Shown: piece by piece, positions 44,320-52,796 of the stretch
How the letters are laid out: every line of letters starts with the position of its first letter
Position numbering within the stretch: position 1 is the first letter of the stretch
From: JASGCP01 sp965263285
Lineage (GTDB): Bacteria; Bacteroidota; Bacteroidia; Chitinophagales; Chitinophagaceae
Assembly: GCA_965263285.1 (NCBI GenBank)
Contig: CBDHHD010000016.1
Coordinates: 1,116,001 to 1,180,000 of the forward strand
Length of the DNA: 64,000 nucleotides
Direction: 5' to 3'
Notes under the pieces: generated by a model
Databases searched by the model: none
What the model was told of the DNA's origin: nothing
What the model saw: the letters and a program-made list of their open reading frames with translations, nothing else
Position numbers and translations under genes: made by a program

Positions 44320-46560
44320 ATGAATCGATATAGTACTATTTTGTTATCATGCTTATCAGGGGTGCTATTATGCTTAGCTTGGCCACCGTTGCATTATTTT
44401 ACATTTGTTGTTTTTTTTGCTTGGGTACCTTTTTTATATGCAACACATAAAACAAAAACTTTGCTTTTTTTTGCTTTGTGTGCTTTGTGTATGTTTCTTG
44501 TGTGGAATATAGGCACTACTTGGTGGATCGTAAAGTCAACATGGGTGGGGGGCATATTAGCCATGGTGGCTAACTCTTTATTAATGACCTTTGTATTATG
44601 CCTATACTATATAATAAGAAAAGAAAGCAATTTTGTTATAGAATGTTTGTCGCTAATTATATTATGGATGAGTTTTGAATTTATTCATCTTCATTGGCAA
44701 TTAAGTTGGCCATGGTTAAATTTAGGAAATGTATTTGCTGATCGTATTAACTGGATTGAGTGGTATCGCTATACAGGTGTTGGGGGTGGTACACTTTGGA
44801 TTCTTATTACCAATTGCATTATTTATTGGATTGTTATACCTAAAAAAAAAGGACATCTTCTATTGCAATTATTATTTAGTATTACTTTATTATTAATCGT
44901 ATGGATGGTGCCTTTCTTTTTTTCTCATATTATTGCTAAAGCAACAAATAAACATCACGATCAATATGCACAATATAGTACATTATGGCAGTCATTTAAT
45001 GATATCACTACAATAGATAAAAAAATTCTTCAATGTTTTAAAGAAGAAAAAGAAGCTATAAAAAATAATTACTTTATTGATACTAATATACATTATTGGC
45101 AACAACGAATGTACCTTTTCTTTAACAAAGCCGACACAACACCATTTACTCCTTTGTTTTTATTCAAGTTAACTATAGCATTATATGAGCAACATAAAGA
45201 GATGGAATTAAATATGAGAGAACGACATAGTATAAGAAATGAGGCATCATTTTTAGATTCTTGTGCAGATTTTATAAAAAATTGTATTCCAAAAAGCAAT
45301 ATACTGGTCCTAGAAAATTATCCTTCAAGAAATATTGACTTAAAGTTAATTAACTTATTATCTGAACGATATAGAATAATAAAAACACTTATTAGTTTAA
45401 AATTAAGACTCAATGACTCTGTCACAAATGAATCCTACGAAAACTTCGAAATGAGTATTCGTATTGCAGATACGATATTTGGTAAATCTATTGGCTTGTC
45501 TCCACATTGGGTTTTAGATGTGTATTATAATGGACTCATTGCACAAGAAACCGAAAGAATATGGGAAGAATATACGGGGAATATCATCATTGTACAACCT
45601 AATGAAAACCCTTATCATAAATTTGATACAACCAATACTGAAAATGAAATAAATCAATTAATATCATTAACAAAACAAAAAATAGATTCTAATACTATAT
45701 TAGTCGTATGGCCCGAAACAGCTTTACCTATTCCTATTCTGGAGGATTCTGATATGAATACATTAAAGAATAATTATGATGCTATTTTAAATTTTGTACA
45801 TCAATACCCTTATACATTCATTATAAGTGGTATTGAAACTTATAAATTATATAATACGAATCCAAATAATGGCTCGGCTAGAAAACTTAATGACAATTGC
45901 TATATTGATAATTATAATTCGGCCATTGGCATTCAAGACAATTACATTCTTCAATATCATAATAAAAGTAAGTTAGTTCCTGGAGTGGAAACACTTCCTC
46001 CTATTCTTAAATTTTTAGAACCTTTTTTTAGTATTTTTGGTGGAGCTACTAGTAGCTATGGAATAAGCACAAATCCTTCTGTTGTTTTTCATAGAAAAAA
46101 CAGTTCTCTTGCATTTTTTGCACCCATTATTTGTTATGAAAGTATCTATGGAGATTATGTAGCTTCTTTTGTGTCAAAGGGAGCCGAAGGAATTGTAATT
46201 ATGACCAATGATGGCTGGTGGGGGAATACACCTGGCTATAAGCAACATCTCGCATACGCGCGACTCCGTGCAATTGAAACAAATAAATGGGTTATAAGAG
46301 CTGCCAATACAGGCATTAGTTGTTTCATTAGTCCATCGGGGGATATTATACAACCATCTCAATGGGATAAACATACCATACTTAAATACACAATACCTTA
46401 TTATCCTGACTTTACTCAGTGGACTTTTTATGTAAAATATGGAGATTATTTGTATCATCTGTCTTTTTTATTATCTTTGTTGATAATATTTATTTGCCTT
46501 ATGAGTTGGCTAAAACAAAAAATAGAAAAAATAATATATAATTATAATAAAAAAAAGTAA
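44320..46560 (+). CDS. lnt: Apolipoprotein N-acyltransferase with a large internal insertion
   Basis: Lnt adds the third acyl chain to lipoproteins at the inner membrane. N-terminal helices (residues 1-205) include SWPWLNLGNVFADRI. The nitrilase-like domain has the catalytic triad: Glu466 in WPETALPIP, Lys549 in YHNKSKLVPG and Cys605 in PIICYESIYGD. A final membrane helix ends the protein. It has 746 residues, about 220 more than usual; the excess lies at residues 207-418 between the membrane and nitrilase parts and is polar and helical (for example ERHSIRNEASFLDSCADFIK). The gene for a hydrolase starts 1 bp after its stop. Confidence 0.9.
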   Translation: MNRYSTILLSCLSGVLLCLAWPPLHYFTFVVFFAWVPFLYATHKTKTLLFFALCALCMFLVWNIGTTWWIVKSTWVGGILAMVANSLLMTFVLCLYYIIRKESNFVIECLSLIILWMSFEFIHLHWQLSWPWLNLGNVFADRINWIEWYRYTGVGGGTLWILITNCIIYWIVIPKKKGHLLLQLLFSITLLLIVWMVPFFFSHIIAKATNKHHDQYAQYSTLWQSFNDITTIDKKILQCFKEEKEAIKNNYFIDTNIHYWQQRMYLFFNKADTTPFTPLFLFKLTIALYEQHKEMELNMRERHSIRNEASFLDSCADFIKNCIPKSNILVLENYPSRNIDLKLINLLSERYRIIKTLISLKLRLNDSVTNESYENFEMSIRIADTIFGKSIGLSPHWVLDVYYNGLIAQETERIWEEYTGNIIIVQPNENPYHKFDTTNTENEINQLISLTKQKIDSNTILVVWPETALPIPILEDSDMNTLKNNYDAILNFVHQYPYTFIISGIETYKLYNTNPNNGSARKLNDNCYIDNYNSAIGIQDNYILQYHNKSKLVPGVETLPPILKFLEPFFSIFGGATSSYGISTNPSVVFHRKNSSLAFFAPIICYESIYGDYVASFVSKGAEGIVIMTNDGWWGNTPGYKQHLAYARLRAIETNKWVIRAANTGISCFISPSGDIIQPSQWDKHTILKYTIPYYPDFTQWTFYVKYGDYLYHLSFLLSLLIIFICLMSWLKQKIEKIIYNYNKKK

Positions 46561-46561
46561 T

Positions 46562-47389
46562 ATGATAAAACCAGAAAAAAAAATAATATCTCATTCAAAT
46601 AATACAATTGAATATCTTGTTTGTGGAGAAGGCAAAAAAACTATCTTTTTTATTCATGGCTTATTATCTTTACCTGAATGTTTTTTTATTTTTCTGTCTT
46701 CTGTCCCCTCTCATTGGCTATCAATGTATAAAATAATCTTACCTTATTTGCCAGGAGCAACGCCTAATAGCAAAATGATACCTACGCCTCATCATATAGA
46801 TGATTATGCTACATGGCTATTGCCTATTTTTGAAGAAGAAAAAATAGAAAAAACAGTTATGCTAGGTCATAGTATGGGAGGGTATATAACCATTGCCTTT
46901 GCTGATTTGTATCCTACAAAATTACATGGATATGGATTTATAGCTTCTATGGCACAAAATGATACAGAAGCAATAAAAATGATGCGTAAGGAAATGTGTA
47001 AAATAGTTAAAACATCAAATGATCTTAGCTTTGTTATAAAAACCATGGTGCCTAATAACTATAGTAAGAAATCAATTGCAAGTCAGCCTCATCTTGTTCA
47101 ACAAGCTATAGCAAGATCATTAACATACACAGCTGAAGACTATTTACAACAGCAAGGGATTATTTTAACAAGACCTAATAGACAGCACCTGCTAAGAAAT
47201 TCTTCCCTTCCTATATTTTTTTTATTAGGAACATTAGATGGATATATTACTTATCAAAGAGAGGATGTACAGATATCCCAATCTCCTTTTGTTTCTTACT
47301 TAGATGATATTGGCCACTGCCCTTTAGAAGAGGATGTATATCAGTCATTCTTGTCAATAAGAAATTATTTAGATGCTATACATTACTAG
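46562..47389 (+). CDS. Alpha/beta hydrolase
   Basis: A 275-residue cytosolic hydrolase with the oxyanion strand TIFFIHGLLSLPE, the nucleophile elbow GHSMGGYITIAFAD (Ser about residue 102), an acid in LLGTLDGYI and a late His in DDIGHCPLEE. It is separated from lnt by one base, so the two are cotranscribed. Substrate unknown; esterase or a lipid-linked role is possible given the neighbour. Confidence 0.85.
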   Translation: MIKPEKKIISHSNNTIEYLVCGEGKKTIFFIHGLLSLPECFFIFLSSVPSHWLSMYKIILPYLPGATPNSKMIPTPHHIDDYATWLLPIFEEEKIEKTVMLGHSMGGYITIAFADLYPTKLHGYGFIASMAQNDTEAIKMMRKEMCKIVKTSNDLSFVIKTMVPNNYSKKSIASQPHLVQQAIARSLTYTAEDYLQQQGIILTRPNRQHLLRNSSLPIFFLLGTLDGYITYQREDVQISQSPFVSYLDDIGHCPLEEDVYQSFLSIRNYLDAIHY

Positions 47390-47499
47390 CGCAGAGTTTG
47401 TAGTTAGTTGTATTGAATGGGTAGTTAGATAAAAAGTTTATATAATTTGAATAAGAAAAAATAATATTAAAGCAAATAAAACTGCTCAGGTAGGTTAAT

Positions 47500-47924
47500 A
47501 GATTTATTGGAAAATATTGTTTATTGAAATAAGTATAGACATGCAAACAATAGGGAGTATCTGGTGAGGATTGTCCTCAGATAAAGAGCGTTACAAAACG
47601 AGGCGAGCGAAGTGACCAGCGAGAATGTGGAGCGAAGTTTTTATATATGAATCGTTATGATGAGCATAAAGTATGTACATAAAAGATAACTATGGATAAG
47701 CTCATCATAACGATTCATACCTAACCGCCTCCCATTCATTCTCGCTAGCGTAGCGAGCCGTAGTTTTGTAGCTCTTTATCTGCAGGCTTGATTTTTTCTT
47801 TGTTTCTTTCTTTTGTATCAAGACAAAAGAAAGAAAAGGATATAAAAAATAAATTATTAACCTATACCTGAGTAATTACAAAAACACAAATACCCCCCCC
47901 AGCACCTCAAAAAAAGATTTAGCC
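47500..47924. mobile_element. Foldback element with decayed left end (forward copy)
   Basis: The left end is divergent (AGACATGCAAACAATAGGGA replaces the usual sequence), but GATAAAGAGCGTTACAAAAC, the central stem (GAATCGTTATGATGAGC and complement), the right arm, the purine/pyrimidine stem, a C-run and CCTCAAAAAAAGATTTAGCC (ending 47924) are conserved. A transposase remnant begins straight after it. The gap 47390-47500 has nothing clear. Confidence 0.8.
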
Positions 47925-48033
47925 CCTTTCTTTATTTTTATGTTTTTTATGGTCTCAAAGCCATTTTGCAACCGATTTTTTAGGCCAGTTTCAAACCATA
48001 TTTTACACACTTTTTTGGACACTACTAAAGATT

Positions 48034-48684
48034 TTGATTCGTTTAGGACGCATACGGGAAAGGAACAAACAAGTATACAGTGAATACGAGGTTTCAGTAG
48101 AAGAAAACAAAGAAAATGAAAGTAATAAAGAGGATGAGAATACAGAGGAAGGTAATACTGCACGAAAAGCAACGAAAAGGAAAAAACAGAAAAGAAAGAG
48201 CGACACGGCAAAAAGAATAACCTGGAAAAGAAAAGAGCATACAAAAACGGAGGGTATTTATTTTTTAAGAACATCTATTCCTCCCGTTGAATTAATTAAA
48301 GAAGAAGGGATGTGGGATATTTATAATACGATTAGAGAGGTTGAGTCTTCTTTTCGCATTCTTAAAACAGATTTGTCTTTACGACCTGTTTACCATATTC
48401 ACGATAACAGTTGCAAAGCTCATTTATTTTTAGGTGTATTGGCGCACACTATTGTATCTACTATTAGATATAAACTTAAACAGCATGGTATCCCACACGA
48501 TTGGAAAAACATTGTCAGAATAATGAATACACAAAAAATCATCACTTCTGTCGCACAAAATGCAAATAAAAAAACAGTCATTATTCGGCAATGTACAAGA
48601 CCAATAGCAGAGGCACAAGCCATCTATTCCGCCACCAAATACAAACCTGCCCCCTATTACACAAGACGAAGATGTAGTCCCTAA
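48034..48684 (+). pseudogene. IS1634-like (IS4 superfamily) transposase, C-terminal remnant
   Basis: The frame is open from at least 48000 without a proper ATG (a TTG lies at 48034). It reads LIRLGRIRERNKQVYSEYEV, a charged region (EDENTEEGNTARKATKRKKQ), then the diagnostic transposase core EGMWDIYNTIREVESSFRIL followed by KTDLSLRPVYHIHDNSCKAH, where the last DDE Glu is in the REVE motif, and LGVLAHTIVSTIRYKLKQHG. The N-terminal half with the first two Asp is absent. It is probably cut at its 5' side by the foldback element. Confidence 0.82.
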
Positions 48685-48867
48685 AAAACGAGTAAATAGT
48701 TCGTAAGTTTATTACTATCAATTACTTACACAATGTCATTTGCCAAGTTGAGTTAATAACTTGATTAAGTGTACTGCCATTTGAAACAGTTACAAATATT
48801 GACATAATAAAAAGTATGGATTAGGAATACCTCAGATAAGAGCTACAAATGATTTATTATGTACTAA

Positions 48868-49878
48868 TCAATATCTATTCAAAGATTCTTGTAGCTTATT
48901 TTTTATAGTTGTAGCAAGACTTAATGGTTGTAATACAATAACGCTGTCTGCATAAGATAGAATGAGTCTTTCTAATTCATAATTTATAATTAGCTGTAGT
49001 TTTACTTCCAGTGTTTGACTATTTAACCATTTAGATTTTTGAGAACCATGAAACGGCTTTGTTTCGACATATTTGCCTGTTTTTCCTATACAATGCAACA
49101 CTATATTTTCTACCTTAGCATCTATATGTTTTGTTACACCAATGATATCTTCAAAATATTCTTGCCAATCTATCACTGTATTTTTATGATACTTGCCCTT
49201 TATTTCTTTGATTGAAACAATTCTATCTATGGCTACATTCCAATCGTATTTGTTTTTTTCTTTATTATATCCATATAAAAACCAACGATTATTGTATTCT
49301 TTTAAGAAATAAGGATGAATCACCATATCAAATGGGGTATCATTCTCAAATGGTTGATAAGAAATAGCCAATACCTTTTTATAATAAATAGCATTATATA
49401 TCAATTCTACATAATCAATACCCTTTAAATATTGATTATTATCAAAGTCAATGATAGTAGTGGGGTTTTCATTTAATATAGCACCTTGCTTTAATTTTGG
49501 AATTAATTTACTTATCCATTCAAACTGTGGCATGCCTTTGAATTGCGACAAAATGGCAACAGCTGATTCCAGTTGCGTAATTTCCAATTCGTTTAAAGGC
49601 ATATGATTGATAGAAAAAGACATGTCGGCATACCTATAGAATATTTTTTTACCATCGCGAATTTTATTCAGTTCAATACCCCATCCTTCTTTACTTTCCA
49701 TAAAGGCGATATCGTCAAATATCTGCCTTCTGCTGATGCCATCAGAATCAGGGTTTATTTCAAGCAAGACTTCTTCGCAGGCTTCTATTAAATCATTCAT
49801 AAAATACTTTTTACCCGGATTCCTAAAGCAATTATCTAATGCTTTATAACGCATAAGGGCATTTTTATTGGTTGCCAT
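48868..49878 (-). CDS. WYL-domain transcriptional regulator
   Basis: The 336-residue protein begins with an HTH region (MRYKALDNCFRNPGKKYFMN ... SRRQIFDDIAFMESKEGWG) and has a WYL domain at about residues 160-250 (YKKVLAISYQPFEND, then HPYFLKEYNNRWFLYGYN with the ligand-binding arginine, and AIDRIVSIKEI), then a C-terminal WCX extension. WYL regulators often repress phage-defence operons and respond to nucleic acid or nucleotide ligands. It is divergent from the helicase module; paired TGCAC repeats at 49963 and 50542 are candidate operators. TACATTTG on its strand at 49934-49927 is a possible -7 box. Confidence 0.9.
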   Translation of the reverse strand: MATNKNALMRYKALDNCFRNPGKKYFMNDLIEACEEVLLEINPDSDGISRRQIFDDIAFMESKEGWGIELNKIRDGKKIFYRYADMSFSINHMPLNELEITQLESAVAILSQFKGMPQFEWISKLIPKLKQGAILNENPTTIIDFDNNQYLKGIDYVELIYNAIYYKKVLAISYQPFENDTPFDMVIHPYFLKEYNNRWFLYGYNKEKNKYDWNVAIDRIVSIKEIKGKYHKNTVIDWQEYFEDIIGVTKHIDAKVENIVLHCIGKTGKYVETKPFHGSQKSKWLNSQTLEVKLQLIINYELERLILSYADSVIVLQPLSLATTIKNKLQESLNRY

Positions 49879-49962
49879 AGTTGTAATTTTATATTTTTAG
49901 TAGCTTGTATTTATTATATAAAATTACAAATGTAAAATATTATATATCAAAATTTACAGCTA

Positions 49963-49996
49963 TGCACTACCACTGCACACTTGTAGTGTAGCTTTG
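49963..49996 (+). promoter_or_regulatory. Promoter region with TGCAC direct repeats (copy 1)
   Basis: TGCAC at 49963-49967 and 49974-49978 are exactly 11 bp apart, one helical turn. Ten bases later comes TAGCTTTG (49989-49996), a TAnnTTTG box. The same layout, including the 10-bp spacing, recurs at 50542-50575. It precedes the helicase-start fragment at 50015. Confidence 0.6.
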
Positions 49997-50014
49997 CATA
50001 AAAATGATAAGGTT

Positions 50015-50143
50015 ATGAGCATATTTCATTATCTTAGGCACCTACATTTTAGTTTAGATCAGCAAACTGATATAGATGCTTTTTTAATTAGAAACGAAGG
50101 AGTTGAAAATTTACAAGACAAATTAAAATTAATCATATTATGA
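50015..50143 (+). pseudogene. Duplicated 5' end of the helicase gene fused to foreign sequence
   Basis: The 42-residue frame MSIFHYLRHLHFSLDQQTDI copies the start of the helicase at 50610 (MSIFDYFKHLNLSSDQQTAL), including its upstream promoter, then after DAFL changes to IRNEGVENLQDKLKLIIL and stops. The stop overlaps the next start by ATGA. The last 15 or so residues may be the 3' remnant of another gene. This looks like a partial tandem duplication with insertion between the copies. Confidence 0.7.
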
Positions 50144-50472
50144 ATCAAATAAATAAAGAGCAAATGAGGGCACAACTTGTATGGTTAAAATTAGAAGAAA
50201 TAGATCCAGGAGAATGGGAAATAATAGAATTGCCAGATAAATCATTTATTATAATTCAAGTTGAAAAAATGTATGCAAAAAAGAATACTACTACTAATAA
50301 AACTTTATTATATATAAATAGAATCCCTGCCGATGAATTAGTAAATATATATATAAATGCTGATAATTATTCTATAGAAAATAATCAATTACATTATTTT
50401 TATGATACGATAGAAGAATTGATGGATAGTTTTTTCTTTATAAAATTAAAAATGAATAAAAATGGCAATTAG
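50140..50472 (+). CDS. Small acidic protein of unknown family, paralogue of the gene at 32785
   Basis: This 110-residue protein shares LPDKSFIIIQVEK, the NIYI-NYSIENN middle and the tail YDTIEELMDSFFFIKLK with the protein at 32785-33120. No signal or membrane segment is seen. It starts inside the stop of the short frame before it (ATGA overlap) and ends 123 bp before the helicase start. Both paralogues follow the 3' end of a truncated reading frame. They could be immunity or antitoxin-like proteins; the sequence alone does not show it. Confidence 0.7.
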   Translation: MNQINKEQMRAQLVWLKLEEIDPGEWEIIELPDKSFIIIQVEKMYAKKNTTTNKTLLYINRIPADELVNIYINADNYSIENNQLHYFYDTIEELMDSFFFIKLKMNKNGN

Positions 50473-50541
50473 ATATAAGTCTATTATTGATTTTTTATAC
50501 TTGTTGCGTATTTAAAAATACTATAATGCAATTTACAACCA

Positions 50542-50575
50542 TGCACCACCATTGCACAGTTATTATGTAATTTTG
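50542..50575 (+). promoter_or_regulatory. Helicase promoter region with TGCAC direct repeats (copy 2)
   Basis: TGCAC at 50542-50546 and 50553-50557 (11-bp offset), then TAATTTTG (50568-50575). The helicase start at 50595 follows after 19 bp. Layout is the same as at 49963, and the surrounding 60 bp are similar because of the duplication. Confidence 0.65.
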
Positions 50576-50594
50576 CATATAAAATGATAAAGTT

Positions 50595-52796
50595 ATGAGC
50601 ATATTTGATTATTTTAAACATTTAAATCTTAGTTCAGATCAGCAAACTGCGCTTAGTAGGATAGATGCTTTCTTACATAATACCACACAAGTGTTTATGT
50701 TAAAAGGATATGCAGGTAGTGGAAAAACTACTATCCTAAAAGGCTTAGCAAATTATTTACATGGAGCAGAAAAAAAATTTGTTCTCATGGCTCCAACAGG
50801 CAGGGCATCAAAAGTGATAAGAGAAAAGACAGGTGAAGGCGCTTATACAATTCATAAGTCAATATATGACTATGACGATATAAAAGAAGTTAAAGAGAGT
50901 GGTTCTTTTTATTACTCTTATAGTATTAAAAGCGAGCTTGATGTAGATATGAAAAATAAAATATTTATAGTAGATGAAGCCTCTATGGTATCTGATGCAT
51001 TAAATGAGAATGATTTTTTTTGCTTTGGCACTAATTATTTATTATCTGATCTAATTACCTATACAAAAATCAATGATAAAGATATACAATCTAAAATAAT
51101 TTTTGTTGGAGATCCTTGTCAGTTGCCTCCTGTAAAAGATAATAGCTCTAAAGCATTTGACGCTATCTATCTCAAAGAAAAATTTAATCTTTCATCGGAA
51201 GAGGTAGAAATGAAAGAAGTAAAACGACAAGGAGGAGAAAGTGGTATTTTAAAGGTAGCAGCTAAAATTAGAAAAAGTATAACAGCTGGCTTTTTTAATA
51301 ACTTTAGTATAACACACAACGAAAAAGATATTGTGAATCTGTCTTATACTTCTTTTTTAGATACATGGGAAAAAACAATAAACAATAAAATTATTATCGC
51401 TAGTAAAAACAAAACCTGCTATAACCTTAACCTTCAAATAAGAGAACGAAAATTTGGAGATGGTTATTTGCCTATTCAAAAGGGAGATATTGTTATTATG
51501 GGTAATAATAATTATAGTAAAGGAGTGTTTAATGGTGAGTTTGCTGTAGTTAACGAAGTAAGTAGTACGGTTATTGAACGCAAAATATCGTTTAATAAAA
51601 ATAAAAATCCTATAACTTTAACTTGGCGTTATATAGAATTAGTTTTCCCAGATAGTATAGAATCGAATAATAAAATTGTAATCGGACATATACTTGACAA
51701 CTTCTTATGGGGAGATAATCAGTTGAAATTAGAAGAAAAACAAGCACTCTATGTTGATTTTAAACAACGACATTCAGATTTAAAATCCAAGGATAGAGAA
51801 TTTAAAGAGGCTATTAGAAATGATCATTTCTTTAATTGCTTATTAATAAAATATGGGTATGCTGTAACTTGTCATAAAGCGCAGGGCGGGGAATGGGATC
51901 AGGTATTTACCGTTTGGGATCATGATAACACGCCAGGATTTAATGTCTTTAGTGATAAGCAAAAAAAAGTAGGAAAGACAAATGAAAATTTTTACCGTTG
52001 GGCGTATACAGCTATTACTAGAGCATCTAAAAAATTATTCATCCTTAACCCTCCCTTTTTTACTTCCTACTCAAATATGGTATTTGTAGATGAAGAGGTA
52101 GCTAATAGTGTAGATAAACTAACAGGAAATCAAACGCAACCAGAAGAAATTCCATTAGATAGTCCATTACTTGAACAACTAACGCAATTTGCACTTTTAA
52201 ATGAGCCTATACTATTGCAAGATCATTTTATTAAAGTACGGCATGTTGTACAAAAAAAATATATGGAAGTGGTTGGTTGGCAAAAAATGGATTATGAAAT
52301 TAGATATACCTTTCAAAGAGAGTCAAACAAAGCAGTATTTAAAACATATATAAACAAACAAAATGAATTTAAAAATCCAATTATCGTGATACCCCATGCT
52401 TCTCTAAATAATGAGTTTAATAAGGAGATAGAAGAATTGTTACGCCATTTACCTAATGTTTTTATAACAAGAAAGACTATTGAAACAATTGCTAGTAAAA
52501 AAATATTTGATGTTAATTTGGAAGAACAATTTCCATTCATTAGCAATCTATTGGACGACATGCTTATATTCTTTATAAATACAAATATTAAGATTGTTAA
52601 AGTAGAACATTTACAATATAAGGAACGATACACATTTAAACGCAATAACGAGGTCGCAGTTATTGATTTTGAATACACAAAAGATGGTTTTTTTGGCAGG
52701 ATTCTTCCTGTTAAAAACACAACAAATAGTAAATTATTGACGAATAACATTAAGCATGCATTACAATTGTTTAAACAAGAAAACTATGCCAACTAA
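50595..52796 (+). CDS. RecD/UvrD-type superfamily 1 helicase of an accessory module
   Basis: This 733-residue protein is a superfamily 1 helicase. Walker A is MLKGYAGSGKTTILKGLAN (about residues 36-54), motif Ia LMAPTGRASKVI, Walker B KIFIVDEASMVSD, motif III IIFVGDPCQLPPV, the UvrD-C-like motif YAVTCHKAQGGEWDQVF and the arginine-finger motif RWAYTAITRASK. It most resembles stand-alone RecD-like ATPases. The C-terminal 220 residues (from about 510) match nothing I know. The start (MSIFDYFKHLNL) is confirmed by the duplicated copy at 50015. The TPR-protein gene begins 11 bp before its stop, so they are coupled. Confidence 0.9.
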   Translation: MSIFDYFKHLNLSSDQQTALSRIDAFLHNTTQVFMLKGYAGSGKTTILKGLANYLHGAEKKFVLMAPTGRASKVIREKTGEGAYTIHKSIYDYDDIKEVKESGSFYYSYSIKSELDVDMKNKIFIVDEASMVSDALNENDFFCFGTNYLLSDLITYTKINDKDIQSKIIFVGDPCQLPPVKDNSSKAFDAIYLKEKFNLSSEEVEMKEVKRQGGESGILKVAAKIRKSITAGFFNNFSITHNEKDIVNLSYTSFLDTWEKTINNKIIIASKNKTCYNLNLQIRERKFGDGYLPIQKGDIVIMGNNNYSKGVFNGEFAVVNEVSSTVIERKISFNKNKNPITLTWRYIELVFPDSIESNNKIVIGHILDNFLWGDNQLKLEEKQALYVDFKQRHSDLKSKDREFKEAIRNDHFFNCLLIKYGYAVTCHKAQGGEWDQVFTVWDHDNTPGFNVFSDKQKKVGKTNENFYRWAYTAITRASKKLFILNPPFFTSYSNMVFVDEEVANSVDKLTGNQTQPEEIPLDSPLLEQLTQFALLNEPILLQDHFIKVRHVVQKKYMEVVGWQKMDYEIRYTFQRESNKAVFKTYINKQNEFKNPIIVIPHASLNNEFNKEIEELLRHLPNVFITRKTIETIASKKIFDVNLEEQFPFISNLLDDMLIFFINTNIKIVKVEHLQYKERYTFKRNNEVAVIDFEYTKDGFFGRILPVKNTTNSKLLTNNIKHALQLFKQENYAN

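Noticed and set aside
47876..48274. 132-codon minus-strand frame near 48.0 kb
   Set aside because: It is antisense to the transposase remnant and runs into element sequence; composition is low-complexity.
49603..49791. 62-codon plus-strand frame inside the WYL regulator gene
   Set aside because: Shadow frame; no promoter or family resemblance.
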